From contig NZ_JRJG01000022.1 in the NCBI RefSeq assembly GCF_000759435.1, forward strand, positions 1 through 61,289: a stretch of DNA of 61,289 nt. Direction: 5' to 3'. The notes below the pieces were generated by a model, which saw only the letters and a program-made list of their open reading frames with translations, was not told the DNA's origin and made no database searches. A program made the translations under genes and the position numbers. This DNA is from Hoeflea sp. BAL378. Its GTDB lineage: Bacteria; Pseudomonadota; Alphaproteobacteria; Rhizobiales; Rhizobiaceae. This document shows, piece by piece, positions 37,841-45,535 of the stretch (the first letter of the stretch is position 1; the number at the start of each line of letters is the position of its first letter).

Positions 37841-38785
37841 ATGAGTTCGATTGCGCGGGTCGCCATGTCCAACGGATTTTTCCGCATGCTCTTCCTGGCC
37901 GGCTTCGCCGTGGCCGCCCTGACCGCGGTTCCGGCGCGGGCCGACTACCGCGACAGTGTTCCCGTGCTCCGCATCGGCGTTGTCGAGGCGCAGCTCGCCG
38001 CGGTCGATCCCGCCAAGCTCGCCGCGGTCGACGCCGCCTTCGCCGAAGCGCTGGGCGTGCCGGTCGAGATCGTCCGGATGGGCAGCTACGCGGCGCTGAT
38101 CGACGCCCACGCCAGCGGCCGCGTCGGCTACGCCATCCATTCGACCCGGTCGTTCGCCGCCACCGAGGCGGTGTGCGGCTGCATCCGGGCGTTCCGGACG
38201 CCCGTCGCAGCCGATGGATCGACCGGGTTCCGGTCGGTGCTCGTGGTCCGCGACAGCGTCGCAAAACCGGTCTCCGAACTCAAGGTCGCCTATTCGCGGG
38301 AAGACTCGGTGTCCGGCTGGCTCATTCCGCAGCAGGCGATCCGCACCGGCGGCCTCGACGCCCCGCAGCTCGTCCGCGCCGGCAGCGTCGCCGCGGTGAT
38401 CGCGCTCTACGCCGGCGGCGAGGTGGACGGGTTCTTTGCCTGGATCCCCGACAGTCCCGGAGATGCGGGCGCAGACGTGGCGCGGGTGTTCGGCGGCTGG
38501 AACATGCCGGCCATCGCCGGCGCCGAGCCGCTCAGGATGCTGTGGTCGTCGCAGCGCATCCCCTACGGGCCGCATGCGGTGCTGCGCTCGCTGCCCGACG
38601 ACCTGGTCGAGGCGCTGGGCGGCTTTCTCGACCGGATCCCGGCCTCGGCGCCGGGCTTGCTGGATATTTTTGAACCGGTCTATGGCGGCGGCTATGCCGC
38701 GCCGGATCCGGAGGACTACCGCAATGTCCGCGGCCTGGTCGAGGGACTGGCCGGCACCGACGCGGCGGCGCTGCCCGCGCGCTGA
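37841..38785 (+). CDS. Orphan PhnD-like phosphate/phosphonate-type substrate-binding protein
   Basis: The 314-residue periplasmic protein has a signal peptide (hydrophobic core [19 protein letters not shown], cleavage before DYRDS). Its PhnD-like type-2 binding fold includes [17 protein letters not shown], the [16 protein letters not shown] phosphoryl-ligand loop and [19 protein letters not shown]. Such proteins bind phosphonates, phosphite or phosphate, but many solitary ones have other roles. No ABC permease or ATPase accompanies it. It is divergent from deoB and converges on the minor-pilin gene with 12 bases between stops. A start at the in-frame ATG at 37865 is possible and would shorten the n-region. 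Confidence 0.8.
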   Translation: MSSIARVAMSNGFFRMLFLAGFAVAALTAVPARADYRDSVPVLRIGVVEAQLAAVDPAKLAAVDAAFAEALGVPVEIVRMGSYAALIDAHASGRVGYAIHSTRSFAATEAVCGCIRAFRTPVAADGSTGFRSVLVVRDSVAKPVSELKVAYSREDSVSGWLIPQQAIRTGGLDAPQLVRAGSVAAVIALYAGGEVDGFFAWIPDSPGDAGADVARVFGGWNMPAIAGAEPLRMLWSSQRIPYGPHAVLRSLPDDLVEALGGFLDRIPASAPGLLDIFEPVYGGGYAAPDPEDYRNVRGLVEGLAGTDAAALPAR

Positions 38786-38797
38786 GGCGGGCCCGGC

Positions 38798-39370
38798 TCA
38801 GCAGTCCGAGCAGGTCACGCTGTTTCCCACGCGCTGGCGCAGGTGGTAGGTCTTCTTCATGTGCAGCGTCCGCATGTCGATGTCCTGGATGCCGGGCATG
38901 ACCAGCAGCAGGTCGTGATCGACCTCGACTTCGGTGCGGACCAGAAACGTGTTGGGCATCGCCAGATCGGTGGGCAGCGCCTGCGTCGACCCGGCCGTGT
39001 AGGGTTTGGTGTTGTCCTGCTGCCAGGACCACGTCGCCTTGCCGACGCCCGAGGCGTCGATCGCGATTCCGGTGATCTTCACCTTGATGCCGTCGGAGTG
39101 GAACGGCGTCATCACGCTCTGCGCCACATTGACCATGGATGTGAGGAAGGTCTTGTTGACCGTTTCGTCCTGGGTGACGAGGTCGGCCACGGTGCTGGCG
39201 GCGCGCGCCAGCTTCTTGTTGACCGACATGGCGACGGAGACTTCCAGCGATCCCATGTAGAGGACGATCAGCACCGGCGCGATCAGCGCGAATTCCACCG
39301 CGCCCACGCCGGACCGGTCGCCGCGGAGCCTGCGCGCGGCTCGCTTCAGTTCGATCAGGACTCCCGTCAT
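38798..39370 (-). CDS. TadE/TadG-family minor pilin-like protein (second)
   Basis: The 190-residue protein has an N-terminal class IV prepilin-like segment: basic KRAARRLRGDRSG, then VGAVEFALIAPVLIVLYMGS with the conserved Glu after the cleavage-type Gly. A periplasmic domain of about 140 residues ends in CSDC. TadE/TadG proteins are pseudopilins that help assemble Flp pili. The ATG at 39370 has AGGGAG 8 bases upstream. The ATG at 39376 is too close to that site. It is last in a minus-strand group (secretin N-domain protein, two TadE-like genes) divergent from the flp-cpa operon. Confidence 0.87.
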   Translation of the reverse strand: MTGVLIELKRAARRLRGDRSGVGAVEFALIAPVLIVLYMGSLEVSVAMSVNKKLARAASTVADLVTQDETVNKTFLTSMVNVAQSVMTPFHSDGIKVKITGIAIDASGVGKATWSWQQDNTKPYTAGSTQALPTDLAMPNTFLVRTEVEVDHDLLLVMPGIQDIDMRTLHMKKTYHLRQRVGNSVTCSDC

Positions 39371-39414
39371 GGCCATGCTCCCTTGTGGTTTGCCGCGTCT
39401 GTCCCGCTGGCCGC

Positions 39415-40044
39415 TCACGGGTAGTTCTCGTTGCGGAACGCGGCGGTGGCCACCATCAGGTAGTCGCGCGGCATCTCGCCGTCCTTGCGGATATTGGTGA
39501 TGAACGGCCGCACCAGGTCGGTCATCACCTCCCAGCGGTAATAGGCGCGGACGATGTTGATGCTTTTGGGCCCGCCGGGGTCGTAGCCGAAATCGGAGGG
39601 GTCGAGGTCCGAGAACTGGTCGTTGTTGGTCTTGGGGATGTAGTTCGGGATGGCCGCGAAGCTCGCGAATTCGCGGACGTCGAGATAGAGCTTCTGGTCG
39701 TCCGGGTCTTCCTCGGCGACGCATTTGATCATCAGGCTGATCTCGCCGCAGAATTTGGCGCGGAACTGCGCTTCCGTGAGATCCGTGGCACGGCCCAGGC
39801 CGACGGTGATCTGGCCGGTGCGGATCTGCCGGCTCAGGGTGTCGACGGCGTTTTCCAGGAGCTGCTCGCCGGCGAAGGCGATGAAGGCCTCGATGGTGGC
39901 GAAAATCAGCAGGAAGAACGGAAACGCCAGCAGTCCGAATTCGATCGCCGCGGTGCCGTCCTTCGACCGGCGGAACCGGGAGGCAAGCCGCCGCATCCGC
40001 CGCGGCGGAACCGGCTCTTGATTTGCTTGATCGTCGAGATGCAT
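39415..40044 (-). CDS. TadE/TadG-family minor pilin-like protein (first)
   Basis: The 209-residue protein carries the pseudopilin signature GTAAIEFGLLAFPFFLLIFA at about residues 30-50 after a basic leader (RRMRRLASRFRRSKD). A periplasmic domain with two cysteines (KFCGEISLMIKC) follows. It probably matures by the CpaA prepilin peptidase encoded nearby and acts with the second TadE-like protein in Flp pilus assembly. I start it at the ATG at 40044, with GGGAG upstream; an in-frame GTG at 40062 would move into the ribosome site. It precedes the other TadE-like gene by 44 bases. Confidence 0.87.
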   Translation of the reverse strand: MHLDDQANQEPVPPRRMRRLASRFRRSKDGTAAIEFGLLAFPFFLLIFATIEAFIAFAGEQLLENAVDTLSRQIRTGQITVGLGRATDLTEAQFRAKFCGEISLMIKCVAEEDPDDQKLYLDVREFASFAAIPNYIPKTNNDQFSDLDPSDFGYDPGGPKSINIVRAYYRWEVMTDLVRPFITNIRKDGEMPRDYLMVATAAFRNENYP

Positions 40045-40185
40045 CTTCGGACTCCCTGACACAGGTTTGCCAGCGGCCGAAACTAGAACAAACTAGTTGA
40101 ATATTCGTAACGTCAATCCCCACAAGACGTCGGGCGTGGTTAACCGATCGTCAACCCGGAGACGCCGCCGGGGCCGGGATCAGGG

Positions 40186-40602
40186 TCAGGGATTGGCCGG
40201 GGCCGCCGTGATCGCGTGCTCCTCGCAGGACGGCGAGCAGGAGTAGACCGAGCGCGAGGTCTGCTTGAACACCCGGAGCGTGTTGGCCTCGTCGACCGAC
40301 ACCAGGATGCGCTCGTCGACGATCGCGTCGCCGGCCTGGTCGAGGATGACCAGGTTGGTGGTGCCGTAGGACTTGCCGGTCAGCACGATGGTCTGCGGGT
40401 CCGAGACGGTGACGTCGGCGACATTGGCGTTGCCGATGATGACCTTGGAAACCATGCGGTCGAGCTTGAGGATGCGGGCATGGTCCATGAACACCCGGAT
40501 CACGTCCTCGGCGGCCTGCGCCGGAACCGACGACAGCAGGGCCAGGGCCAGGCCGCCTGCGACATGCATGAACCGGCGTCGGACAGGGATGGAATGGGTC
40601 AT
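40186..40602 (-). CDS. Stand-alone secretin N-terminal (pilus assembly) domain protein
   Basis: The 138-residue exported protein has a signal peptide (RRRFMHVAGGLALALLSSVPAQA, cleavage before AEDVI). One domain follows that matches the N-terminal region of CpaC secretins: ILKLDRMVSKVIIGNANVADVTVSDPQ and LTGKSYGTTNLVILD. A C-terminal CSPSC pair could form a disulfide. It lacks the secretin pore domain. It resembles the same domain in the CpaC encoded 3 kb away and probably modulates or extends the outer-membrane gate of the Flp pilus. It is divergent from flp1 across the 347-base control region. Confidence 0.82.
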   Translation of the reverse strand: MTHSIPVRRRFMHVAGGLALALLSSVPAQAAEDVIRVFMDHARILKLDRMVSKVIIGNANVADVTVSDPQTIVLTGKSYGTTNLVILDQAGDAIVDERILVSVDEANTLRVFKQTSRSVYSCSPSCEEHAITAAPANP

Positions 40603-40949
40603 GCCGTTTCCTCGGGTTTGGACATATGGCCTCTAAAATCGCCGGGATTGGTGAATGAAGCTTTAAGAAGACCCGGCCCGCGGCAAAATCACCGCGGCGG
40701 CGCCCAGGTGGACCAGCCCCGGCAGCCGGGCGGAGCGGCGGCCGCCATTATAAAGTGGCGTCGCGAAGCGCCGCTTGCCTGCCGGACGCTCCGGTTTCGT
40801 TAACCAGTCGGGCGGTCATCGCGGTGGAAGACTTTGCTAACCACCTTCCTTAAGCAGATTGCAAAGTCCCCGGTGTAGCTTGCGATCATCTGATCAACGG
40901 TAACGGTTGACGGAGTGCTGAAACCACAGTGTGGATCAAGGAGTATCCC
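40603..40949. promoter_or_regulatory. Divergent pilus control region (347 bases, no gene)
   Basis: No coding signal is seen here. The region must hold promoters for the leftward minor-pilin group and rightward flp1. It contains TTAACC at 40800-40805. Further on is the block TTTGCTAACC (40833-40842) followed by TTAAG at 40850, a pattern repeated upstream of flp2 and cpaB at identical spacing. The stretch GAGTGCTGAAACCAC before the flp1 ribosome site also recurs before flp2. Much of the rest is GC-rich with no clear structure. Confidence 0.6.
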
Positions 40950-41135
40950 ATGAAGAACATCATCGTACGCTTCGTCAACGACGAATCCGGCGCCACCGCC
41001 ATTGAATACGGTCTCATCGCAGCCCTGATTTCGGTTGCGCTGATCACCGGCGCCACCACGCTCGGCAACACGCTGAGCAACCAGTTCAACAGCCTGTCGA
41101 CCAAGATGACCACCGCAAACGGCATTCATCCGTAA
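40950..41135 (+). CDS. flp1: Flp-family type IVb pilin (copy 1)
   Basis: The 61-residue prepilin has a 14-residue leader ending ESG and the Flp motif ATAIEYGLIAALISVALI with Glu and Tyr at mature positions 5 and 6. Cleavage by CpaA after G14 would give a 47-residue mature pilin, the major subunit of the Tad pilus. It uses ATG with AAGGAG 7 bases upstream. An intrinsic terminator follows at 41164. The mature part differs from copy 2 at only two residues (Gly58 and Ile59 here). Very short GC-poor surroundings mark its promoter. Confidence 0.95.
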   Translation: MKNIIVRFVNDESGATAIEYGLIAALISVALITGATTLGNTLSNQFNSLSTKMTTANGIHP

Positions 41136-41163
41136 TCGCCGGCAGGGTCTTGACCGGAACCTG

Positions 41164-41187
41164 AAAGCCGCCCCTCGGGGCGGCTTT
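41164..41187 (+). terminator. Rho-independent terminator after flp1
   Basis: AAAGCCGCCCC (41164-41174) and GGGGCGGCTTT (41177-41187) form a nearly uninterrupted hairpin with a short CTCG loop and T-rich right arm. It ends the flp1 transcript, so flp2 needs its own promoter. Confidence 0.85.
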
Positions 41188-41224
41188 GTCATGTCTTCTT
41201 GCGCCCGGCGCGCCCGGATTCTGG

Positions 41225-41243
41225 TTCACGCTCCGTTAACCAT
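41225..41243 (+). promoter_or_regulatory. CtrA-like box upstream of flp2
   Basis: TTCA (41225-41228), seven bases, then TTAACCAT (41236-41243) matches the alphaproteobacterial CtrA pattern TTAA-N7-TTAACC with one mismatch. It lies about 140 bases before the flp2 start. CtrA controls pilin genes in Caulobacter, so cell-cycle control is plausible here. Confidence 0.5.
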
Positions 41244-41384
41244 GCCGCTGCCAGACGCCCTGCAAGATTTTGCTAACCGTGTTTGTTAAGCGGTTTGAAA
41301 ACGCCTTCTCTTACCATCTGCGCATCCGACCGGCCGAAGCCGCCGGAGGAGTGCTGAAACCACATTGGATTGAAGGAGCAACCC

Positions 41385-41570
41385 GTGAAGACCCTTTTTG
41401 AACGTTTCGTCAAGGACGAATCCGGCGCGACCGCCATCGAGTACGGCCTCATCGCAGCCCTCATTTCGGTCGCGCTCATCACCGGCGCCACCACGCTGGG
41501 CAACACCTTGAGCAACCAGTTCAACAGCCTGTCGACCAAGATGACCACTGCAAACAGCATGCATCCGTAA
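41385..41570 (+). CDS. flp2: Flp-family type IVb pilin (copy 2)
   Basis: Like copy 1 this is a 61-residue prepilin with leader ending ESG at residue 14 and the ATAIEYGLIAALISVALI segment. The mature 47 residues are identical to copy 1 except Ser58 and Met59. The leader differs at five positions, and the start codon is GTG with AAGGAG 7 bases upstream, so translation is probably weaker. Sequences before (GAGTGCTGAAACCAC) and after (CGTAATCGCCGGCAGG) the gene also match copy 1, showing a tandem duplication. Its own terminator follows. Confidence 0.94.
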   Translation: MKTLFERFVKDESGATAIEYGLIAALISVALITGATTLGNTLSNQFNSLSTKMTTANSMHP

Positions 41571-41599
41571 TCGCCGGCAGGAACTTGAACGAAGTCGAG

Positions 41600-41623
41600 A
41601 GCCGCCTCCCGGGGCGGCTTTTC
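41600..41623 (+). terminator. Rho-independent terminator after flp2
   Basis: AGCCGCC (41600-41606) pairs with GGCGGCT (41613-41619) and is followed by TTTCTC. It mirrors the flp1 terminator and isolates flp2 from cpaA. Confidence 0.78.
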
Positions 41624-41689
41624 TCGTGGGGTCGTTGCCTTTCCTTAAGGACTGCCGGGTAGAATCGGACCAAATCCAGGAGCAAGCCG

Positions 41690-42205
41690 ATGGTCGAGGC
41701 CGCAATCTTTGTCATTCTTCCGCTGTGCATGGCGATGGCGGCGTTCTGCGACATCATCTCCATGAAGATCCCCAACCGCGTCTCGCTCATCCTGGCGGCG
41801 TCCTTCTTCGTGGTCGCCCCGTTCAGCGGCATGGACCTCGCCACCTTCGGCTGGTCGCTGATCGCCGCGCTGAGCGTGTTTGCCGGCTGTTTCGCGCTGT
41901 TCGCGCTGAACGTGATGGGCGGCGGTGACGCCAAGATGCTGAGCGCCGCAGCGCTGTGGTTCGGCTTCAACATCGATCTCGTCGCATTTCTCGGCATCAC
42001 CGGGATCTATGGCGGCTTCCTGGCGCTGATCGTGCTGATGATCCGCGCCAACCAGAATGTGCTTCTGGCCTCGCCGTTTCCGATCCCGATGCATTTCTTC
42101 AAGGCGCGCGCCGGAATTCCCTATGGCGTGGCCATCGGCGCGGCGGCGTTCTCCACCTATCCGGACACCGAGATCTTCAAGCAGGCGCTGAGCCAGCTCT
42201 ACTGA
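41690..42205 (+). CDS. cpaA: Prepilin peptidase CpaA/TadV
   Basis: The 171-residue membrane protease has about six hydrophobic helices. The two catalytic aspartates of type IV prepilin peptidases are D21 in AFCDIISMKIPN and the Asp of the GGGDAK motif near residue 83. It lacks the N-methylase domain, as expected for Tad systems. It processes the Flp pilins and probably the TadE-like pseudopilins. The gene follows the flp2 terminator with AGGAG 8 bases before its ATG, so it has its own or read-through transcription. The next gene is 277 bases away. Confidence 0.93.
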   Translation: MVEAAIFVILPLCMAMAAFCDIISMKIPNRVSLILAASFFVVAPFSGMDLATFGWSLIAALSVFAGCFALFALNVMGGGDAKMLSAAALWFGFNIDLVAFLGITGIYGGFLALIVLMIRANQNVLLASPFPIPMHFFKARAGIPYGVAIGAAAFSTYPDTEIFKQALSQLY

Positions 42206-42300
42206 CGGCCCCGCCGCCCGCGCCCCGTTCCTCCCGTTCCTCCGCAGAGTCGGTTCCCGCCGGGTCGCTGTCCATGCCCGGGCCGCGTCCGGTCCGGCAC

Positions 42301-42317
42301 GCCGGCCATCGGCCGGC
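42301..42317 (+). terminator. GC hairpin after cpaA
   Basis: GCCGGCC (42301-42307) and GGCCGGC (42311-42317) pair across ATC, with a third GCCGGCC copy close by at 42322. It lies about 100 bases after cpaA without a T run. A transcript end or RNA-stability element is possible but not certain. Confidence 0.4.
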
Positions 42318-42382
42318 ATAAGCCGGCCGCCTCTCGTCGAGCGCCGATTCCGGCAGATGCCCGCCGCCCGCGCCCTGGCAAT

Positions 42383-42420
42383 TTTGCGTTAACCCTGTTT
42401 GCTAGCGGGTCATTAACCAT
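42383..42420 (+). promoter_or_regulatory. Promoter block and CtrA-like box upstream of cpaB
   Basis: TTTGCGTTAACC (42383-42394) resembles the TTTGCTAACC block ahead of both flp genes. CTAG (42402-42405), seven bases, then TTAACCAT (42413-42420) fits TTAA-N7-TTAACC with two mismatches in the first half. It lies 63 bases before cpaB and probably drives the cpaB-tadC operon. Confidence 0.5.
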
Positions 42421-42482
42421 AATTACACGATTGCACATGCATTCTGCGGCGAGCCGATCCAATACTCGCTTGAGGAAACAGC

Positions 42483-43286
42483 ATGAAACCCGCCCGCGTC
42501 GTCATCATGGCAGTGGCAGTCCTCGCCGCAGGACTAGCCGGGTATCTGGCCATGAACCTGACCTCCCCCACGGTCCAGGAAACCTCCTCCGAGCCGATCA
42601 TCGAGAAGATGCCGACCATCGACGTGCTGGTGACCTCCGCCAGCCTGCCGGTGGGCTCGCGCCTGAACGAGGAAACGATGCAGTGGAAGGGCTGGCCCGA
42701 GGACGGCCTGGTCGAAGGCCTGATCCGACGCGACGTCCGTCCCGAAGCGATCACCGAGCTCACCGGCGCGGTCGTCCGCCTGCCGGTCTTCGCCGGCGAG
42801 CCGCTCCGGCCCGAAAAGATCGTCGATTCGTCGTCGCGGATCATGTCGTCTCTGCTGCCGGCCGGCAAGCGCGCCGTCGCCACGGAGATCTCGGTCGCCA
42901 CCAGCGCCGGCGGCTTCATCCTCCCCAACGACCGGGTGGACGTGATCATGGTGCGCCGGAAGACCGGGGCGGAAGGATTTCTTACCGAAGTCATCCTCTC
43001 CAATATCCGGGTCCTGGCGATCGACCAGCGCATCGAGGAAGACGCCGAAGGCAACCGCACCGCGGTCGGAACCACGGCCACCCTCGAGCTCGATCCCGAT
43101 CAATCGAAAATCATCACCGTTGCACAGCAGATGGCCGACCGGTTGACCCTTGTCCTGCGCAGCATCGCCGACGTTCAGGAGGCTGACGGCGGCGGTGCGG
43201 AATATCTCTTGAGCGGCGAAGACGGCTCGACAGCCATCCAGCTGATCCGCTCCGGCACCATAACCCAAGTTGGCGCCACCAACTGA
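42483..43286 (+). CDS. cpaB: Flp pilus assembly protein CpaB/RcpC
   Basis: The 267-residue exported protein has an N-terminal membrane anchor or signal (MKPARVVIMAVAVLAAGLAG). A SAF domain follows from about residue 45 (TIDVLVTSASLPVGSRLNE), then the CpaB C-terminal domain with VATSAGGFILPNDRVDVIMV. CpaB works in the periplasm with the CpaC secretin and may hold it to the cell wall. GAGGAAAC upstream is the ribosome site. It opens an operon of eight pilus genes running to tadC with gaps under 45 bases. Confidence 0.93.
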   Translation: MKPARVVIMAVAVLAAGLAGYLAMNLTSPTVQETSSEPIIEKMPTIDVLVTSASLPVGSRLNEETMQWKGWPEDGLVEGLIRRDVRPEAITELTGAVVRLPVFAGEPLRPEKIVDSSSRIMSSLLPAGKRAVATEISVATSAGGFILPNDRVDVIMVRRKTGAEGFLTEVILSNIRVLAIDQRIEEDAEGNRTAVGTTATLELDPDQSKIITVAQQMADRLTLVLRSIADVQEADGGGAEYLLSGEDGSTAIQLIRSGTITQVGATN

Positions 43287-43294
43287 AGCGGAGA

Positions 43295-44779
43295 ATGAAC
43301 GTGCGTCACATTGCAAAATCGCTCCTGTCATCCATCACCGGCTTTGCGCTGGTGGGCACCGCCGTGTTCGCGGGCGTCGCGCTCGAGCCGTCCGGCGGCC
43401 GTCTCGTGGCCGCGGCCGGGGCTGCGGAAAGCGTCATCCGGATCAGCCAGACCGGCCCCGGCGCCACCAAGCGGATCAAGCTGGGCCTCAACAAGGCCAT
43501 CGTCATCGACCTGCCCACGGACGCCCACGACATCCTCGTGGCCGATCCGAGCCTTGCCGATGCGGTGACCCGCACCTCGCGCCGGCTCTATCTGTTCGGC
43601 AAGACGGTGGGACAGACCAACATCTTCATCTTCGGCCCGAGCGGCGAGGAGATCGTCGCCATCGATCTCGAGATCGAACGCGATGTCTCCGGGCTTCAGG
43701 CGCATCTGGCCCGCTTCCTGCCCGATTCAGACATCAAGGTGGAGATCATCTCCGACAACATCGTCCTAACCGGCTCGGTGCGCACCCCCCAGGACGCGGC
43801 CCAGGCCGCCAATCTCGCCCAGATCTTCCTGACCGGCGGCGAGGCGACGACCCGCGAGATCACTGCCGCCGGCACCGAAGGCGGCACCTCGGCGATCTTC
43901 GCCGAAGGCCGGCAGAAGTCGCAGATCGTCAACCTGCTCAAGATCGACGGCGAGGATCAGGTGACCTTGAAGATCACCGTCGCGGAAGTCAGCCGCGAGG
44001 TGCTCAAGCAGCTCGGGTTCAACAATTCCGTCTCCAACAGTTCAGGCGTCGACGTGCTCACGCTCAACAACGCCGCCAATATCGCCAGCGGCGGAATCAG
44101 CGGCACCATCACCGGCTCGCTCGGAAAATACGGCATCGAAAGCGTTCTGAACGCGATGGAGCAGGCCAAGGTGATCCGCACCCTGGCCGAGCCGAGCCTG
44201 ACGGCGATTTCCGGCGAAAGCGCCACCTTCACCTCCGGCGGCGAGATCCTGCGCAACGTCTTCCAGCCCAACGGCTCGGTCGCCACGCAGAGCTATGAAT
44301 ACGGCATCAAGCTCAACTTCACCCCGGTCGTGCTGTCGGCCGGCCGCATCAGCCTCAAGATCTCCACCGAGGTCTCCGAGCCGCTGGCCGAGGGAGCCAC
44401 CACCGAATTCCGCAAACGGCAGATCGAGACCTCGGTCGAGCTTCCCTCCGGCGGCTCGATCGCGCTCGCAGGCCTGGTCCGCGACAATGTCCAGCAGGAC
44501 ACCAGGGGAGTGCCCGGCGCCAACAAGATCCCGGTCTTCGGCACCATGTTCCGCAACAAGTCCTTCTCGCGCGTCGAGACCGAACTGGTGGTGATCGCCA
44601 CGCCCTATCTGGTCAAGCCGGTGGCGCGCAACGCGCTGGCGCGTCCCGACGACAATTTCAATCCGCCCAGCGACGGCGCGGGTTTCTTCCTCGGTCGGGT
44701 CAACCGCGTCTACGGGCACATGGAAACCGATCTTCAGCCCGGCCGCTACCACGGCGCCGTCGGCTTCATCTACAAGTGA
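43295..44779 (+). CDS. cpaC: Flp pilus outer-membrane secretin CpaC/RcpA
   Basis: The 494-residue secretin has a signal peptide with cleavage in the Ala-rich region before residue 48. A pilus N-domain (KRIKLGLNKAIVIDLPTDAHDILVADP) and a BON-like region (VEIISDNIVLTGSVRTPQDA) follow. The C-terminal secretin pore domain includes LAEPSLTAISGESATFTSGGEI and GSIALAGLVRDNVQQDTRGVPG. It multimerises in the outer membrane as the gate through which the Flp pilus leaves. Its N-domain is related to the stand-alone protein at 40186-40602. The gene starts 8 bases after cpaB. Confidence 0.95.
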   Translation: MNVRHIAKSLLSSITGFALVGTAVFAGVALEPSGGRLVAAAGAAESVIRISQTGPGATKRIKLGLNKAIVIDLPTDAHDILVADPSLADAVTRTSRRLYLFGKTVGQTNIFIFGPSGEEIVAIDLEIERDVSGLQAHLARFLPDSDIKVEIISDNIVLTGSVRTPQDAAQAANLAQIFLTGGEATTREITAAGTEGGTSAIFAEGRQKSQIVNLLKIDGEDQVTLKITVAEVSREVLKQLGFNNSVSNSSGVDVLTLNNAANIASGGISGTITGSLGKYGIESVLNAMEQAKVIRTLAEPSLTAISGESATFTSGGEILRNVFQPNGSVATQSYEYGIKLNFTPVVLSAGRISLKISTEVSEPLAEGATTEFRKRQIETSVELPSGGSIALAGLVRDNVQQDTRGVPGANKIPVFGTMFRNKSFSRVETELVVIATPYLVKPVARNALARPDDNFNPPSDGAGFFLGRVNRVYGHMETDLQPGRYHGAVGFIYK

Positions 44780-44793
44780 TCAGGGGACATCCG

Positions 44794-45495
44794 ATGCAAA
44801 CCAATACCTTTGCCCTTTCGGGCCCCGACACTGCACAGCGGACCGGTCGCTCCGCGTCGATCGCCCTGTCGCTCGGCCTGGCCGCCCTCCTGCTTTCCGG
44901 ATGCGCCGGGCGCGGCACCAGCGTCACCGTCGGCGCCATTCCCGACGACTACCGCACTAACCACCCGATCATCGTGTCGGAAAAGGAGCGCGTCTTCGAT
45001 CTGCCGGTCGCGTCCGGGGACCGCAAACTGACAATCTCCATGCGCGAATCCATCCGCGGCGTGGCCAATGAATACCGCGGCAGCGCCTCGGGCGCGGTGC
45101 GGATCATGGCGCCCTCCGGCTCGGTCAATTCCGCCGCCGCATCACTTTTGGTGCGCGAGGTGGCCGACGTGCTGCGCAGCCAGGGCATTCCCGGCGACCG
45201 CATCATCTCCTCGCTCTACCAGGCCGGCTCCGCCAATGACGCGGCCCCGATCCGCATCAGCTTCATGGCGATCGCCGCCTCGACCAATGAATGCGGCCGC
45301 TGGCCGGAGGACATGCTCGCCAACGGCTCGGACAACAAGCATTACGCCAATTTCGGCTGCGCCACGCAGAACAACATGGCTGCCCAGATCGCCAATCCCG
45401 GCGATCTGCTGACGCCGCGCGGGGCCACGCCGATCGATGCCGCGCGCCGCGCAAACGTGATCGACTCCTATCGTACAAACGGCGCTGCGCTGTGA
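44794..45495 (+). CDS. cpaD: Flp pilus lipoprotein CpaD
   Basis: The 233-residue protein has a lipoprotein signal with lipobox LLSGC at about residue 36. The CpaD domain follows, with DDYRTNHPIIVSEKERVFDLPV and CGRWPEDMLANGSDNKHYANFGCATQNNMAAQIANP, the best conserved stretch of the family. It is an outer-membrane lipoprotein thought to help the CpaC secretin. I start at the ATG at 44794 (CAGGGGA upstream); an in-frame ATG at 44776 overlaps the cpaC stop. Two cysteines in the conserved segment may form a disulfide. Confidence 0.92.
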   Translation: MQTNTFALSGPDTAQRTGRSASIALSLGLAALLLSGCAGRGTSVTVGAIPDDYRTNHPIIVSEKERVFDLPVASGDRKLTISMRESIRGVANEYRGSASGAVRIMAPSGSVNSAAASLLVREVADVLRSQGIPGDRIISSLYQAGSANDAAPIRISFMAIAASTNECGRWPEDMLANGSDNKHYANFGCATQNNMAAQIANPGDLLTPRGATPIDAARRANVIDSYRTNGAAL

Positions 45496-45535
45496 TGCGC
45501 GCCGCCACGCCGAGTATTGAAAGCAGGACAGGCAG

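Noticed and set aside
37710-38264. Upstream extension of the deoB frame
   Set aside because: It is Arg-rich shadow of the PhnD-like gene. DeoB homologues begin at the ATG at 37709, which has a good ribosome site.
42301-42329. Possible repeat family or CRISPR-like array (three GCCGGCC units)
   Set aside because: The units are short, GC-only and adjacent to one hairpin. No regular spacer pattern exists here or elsewhere in the window.
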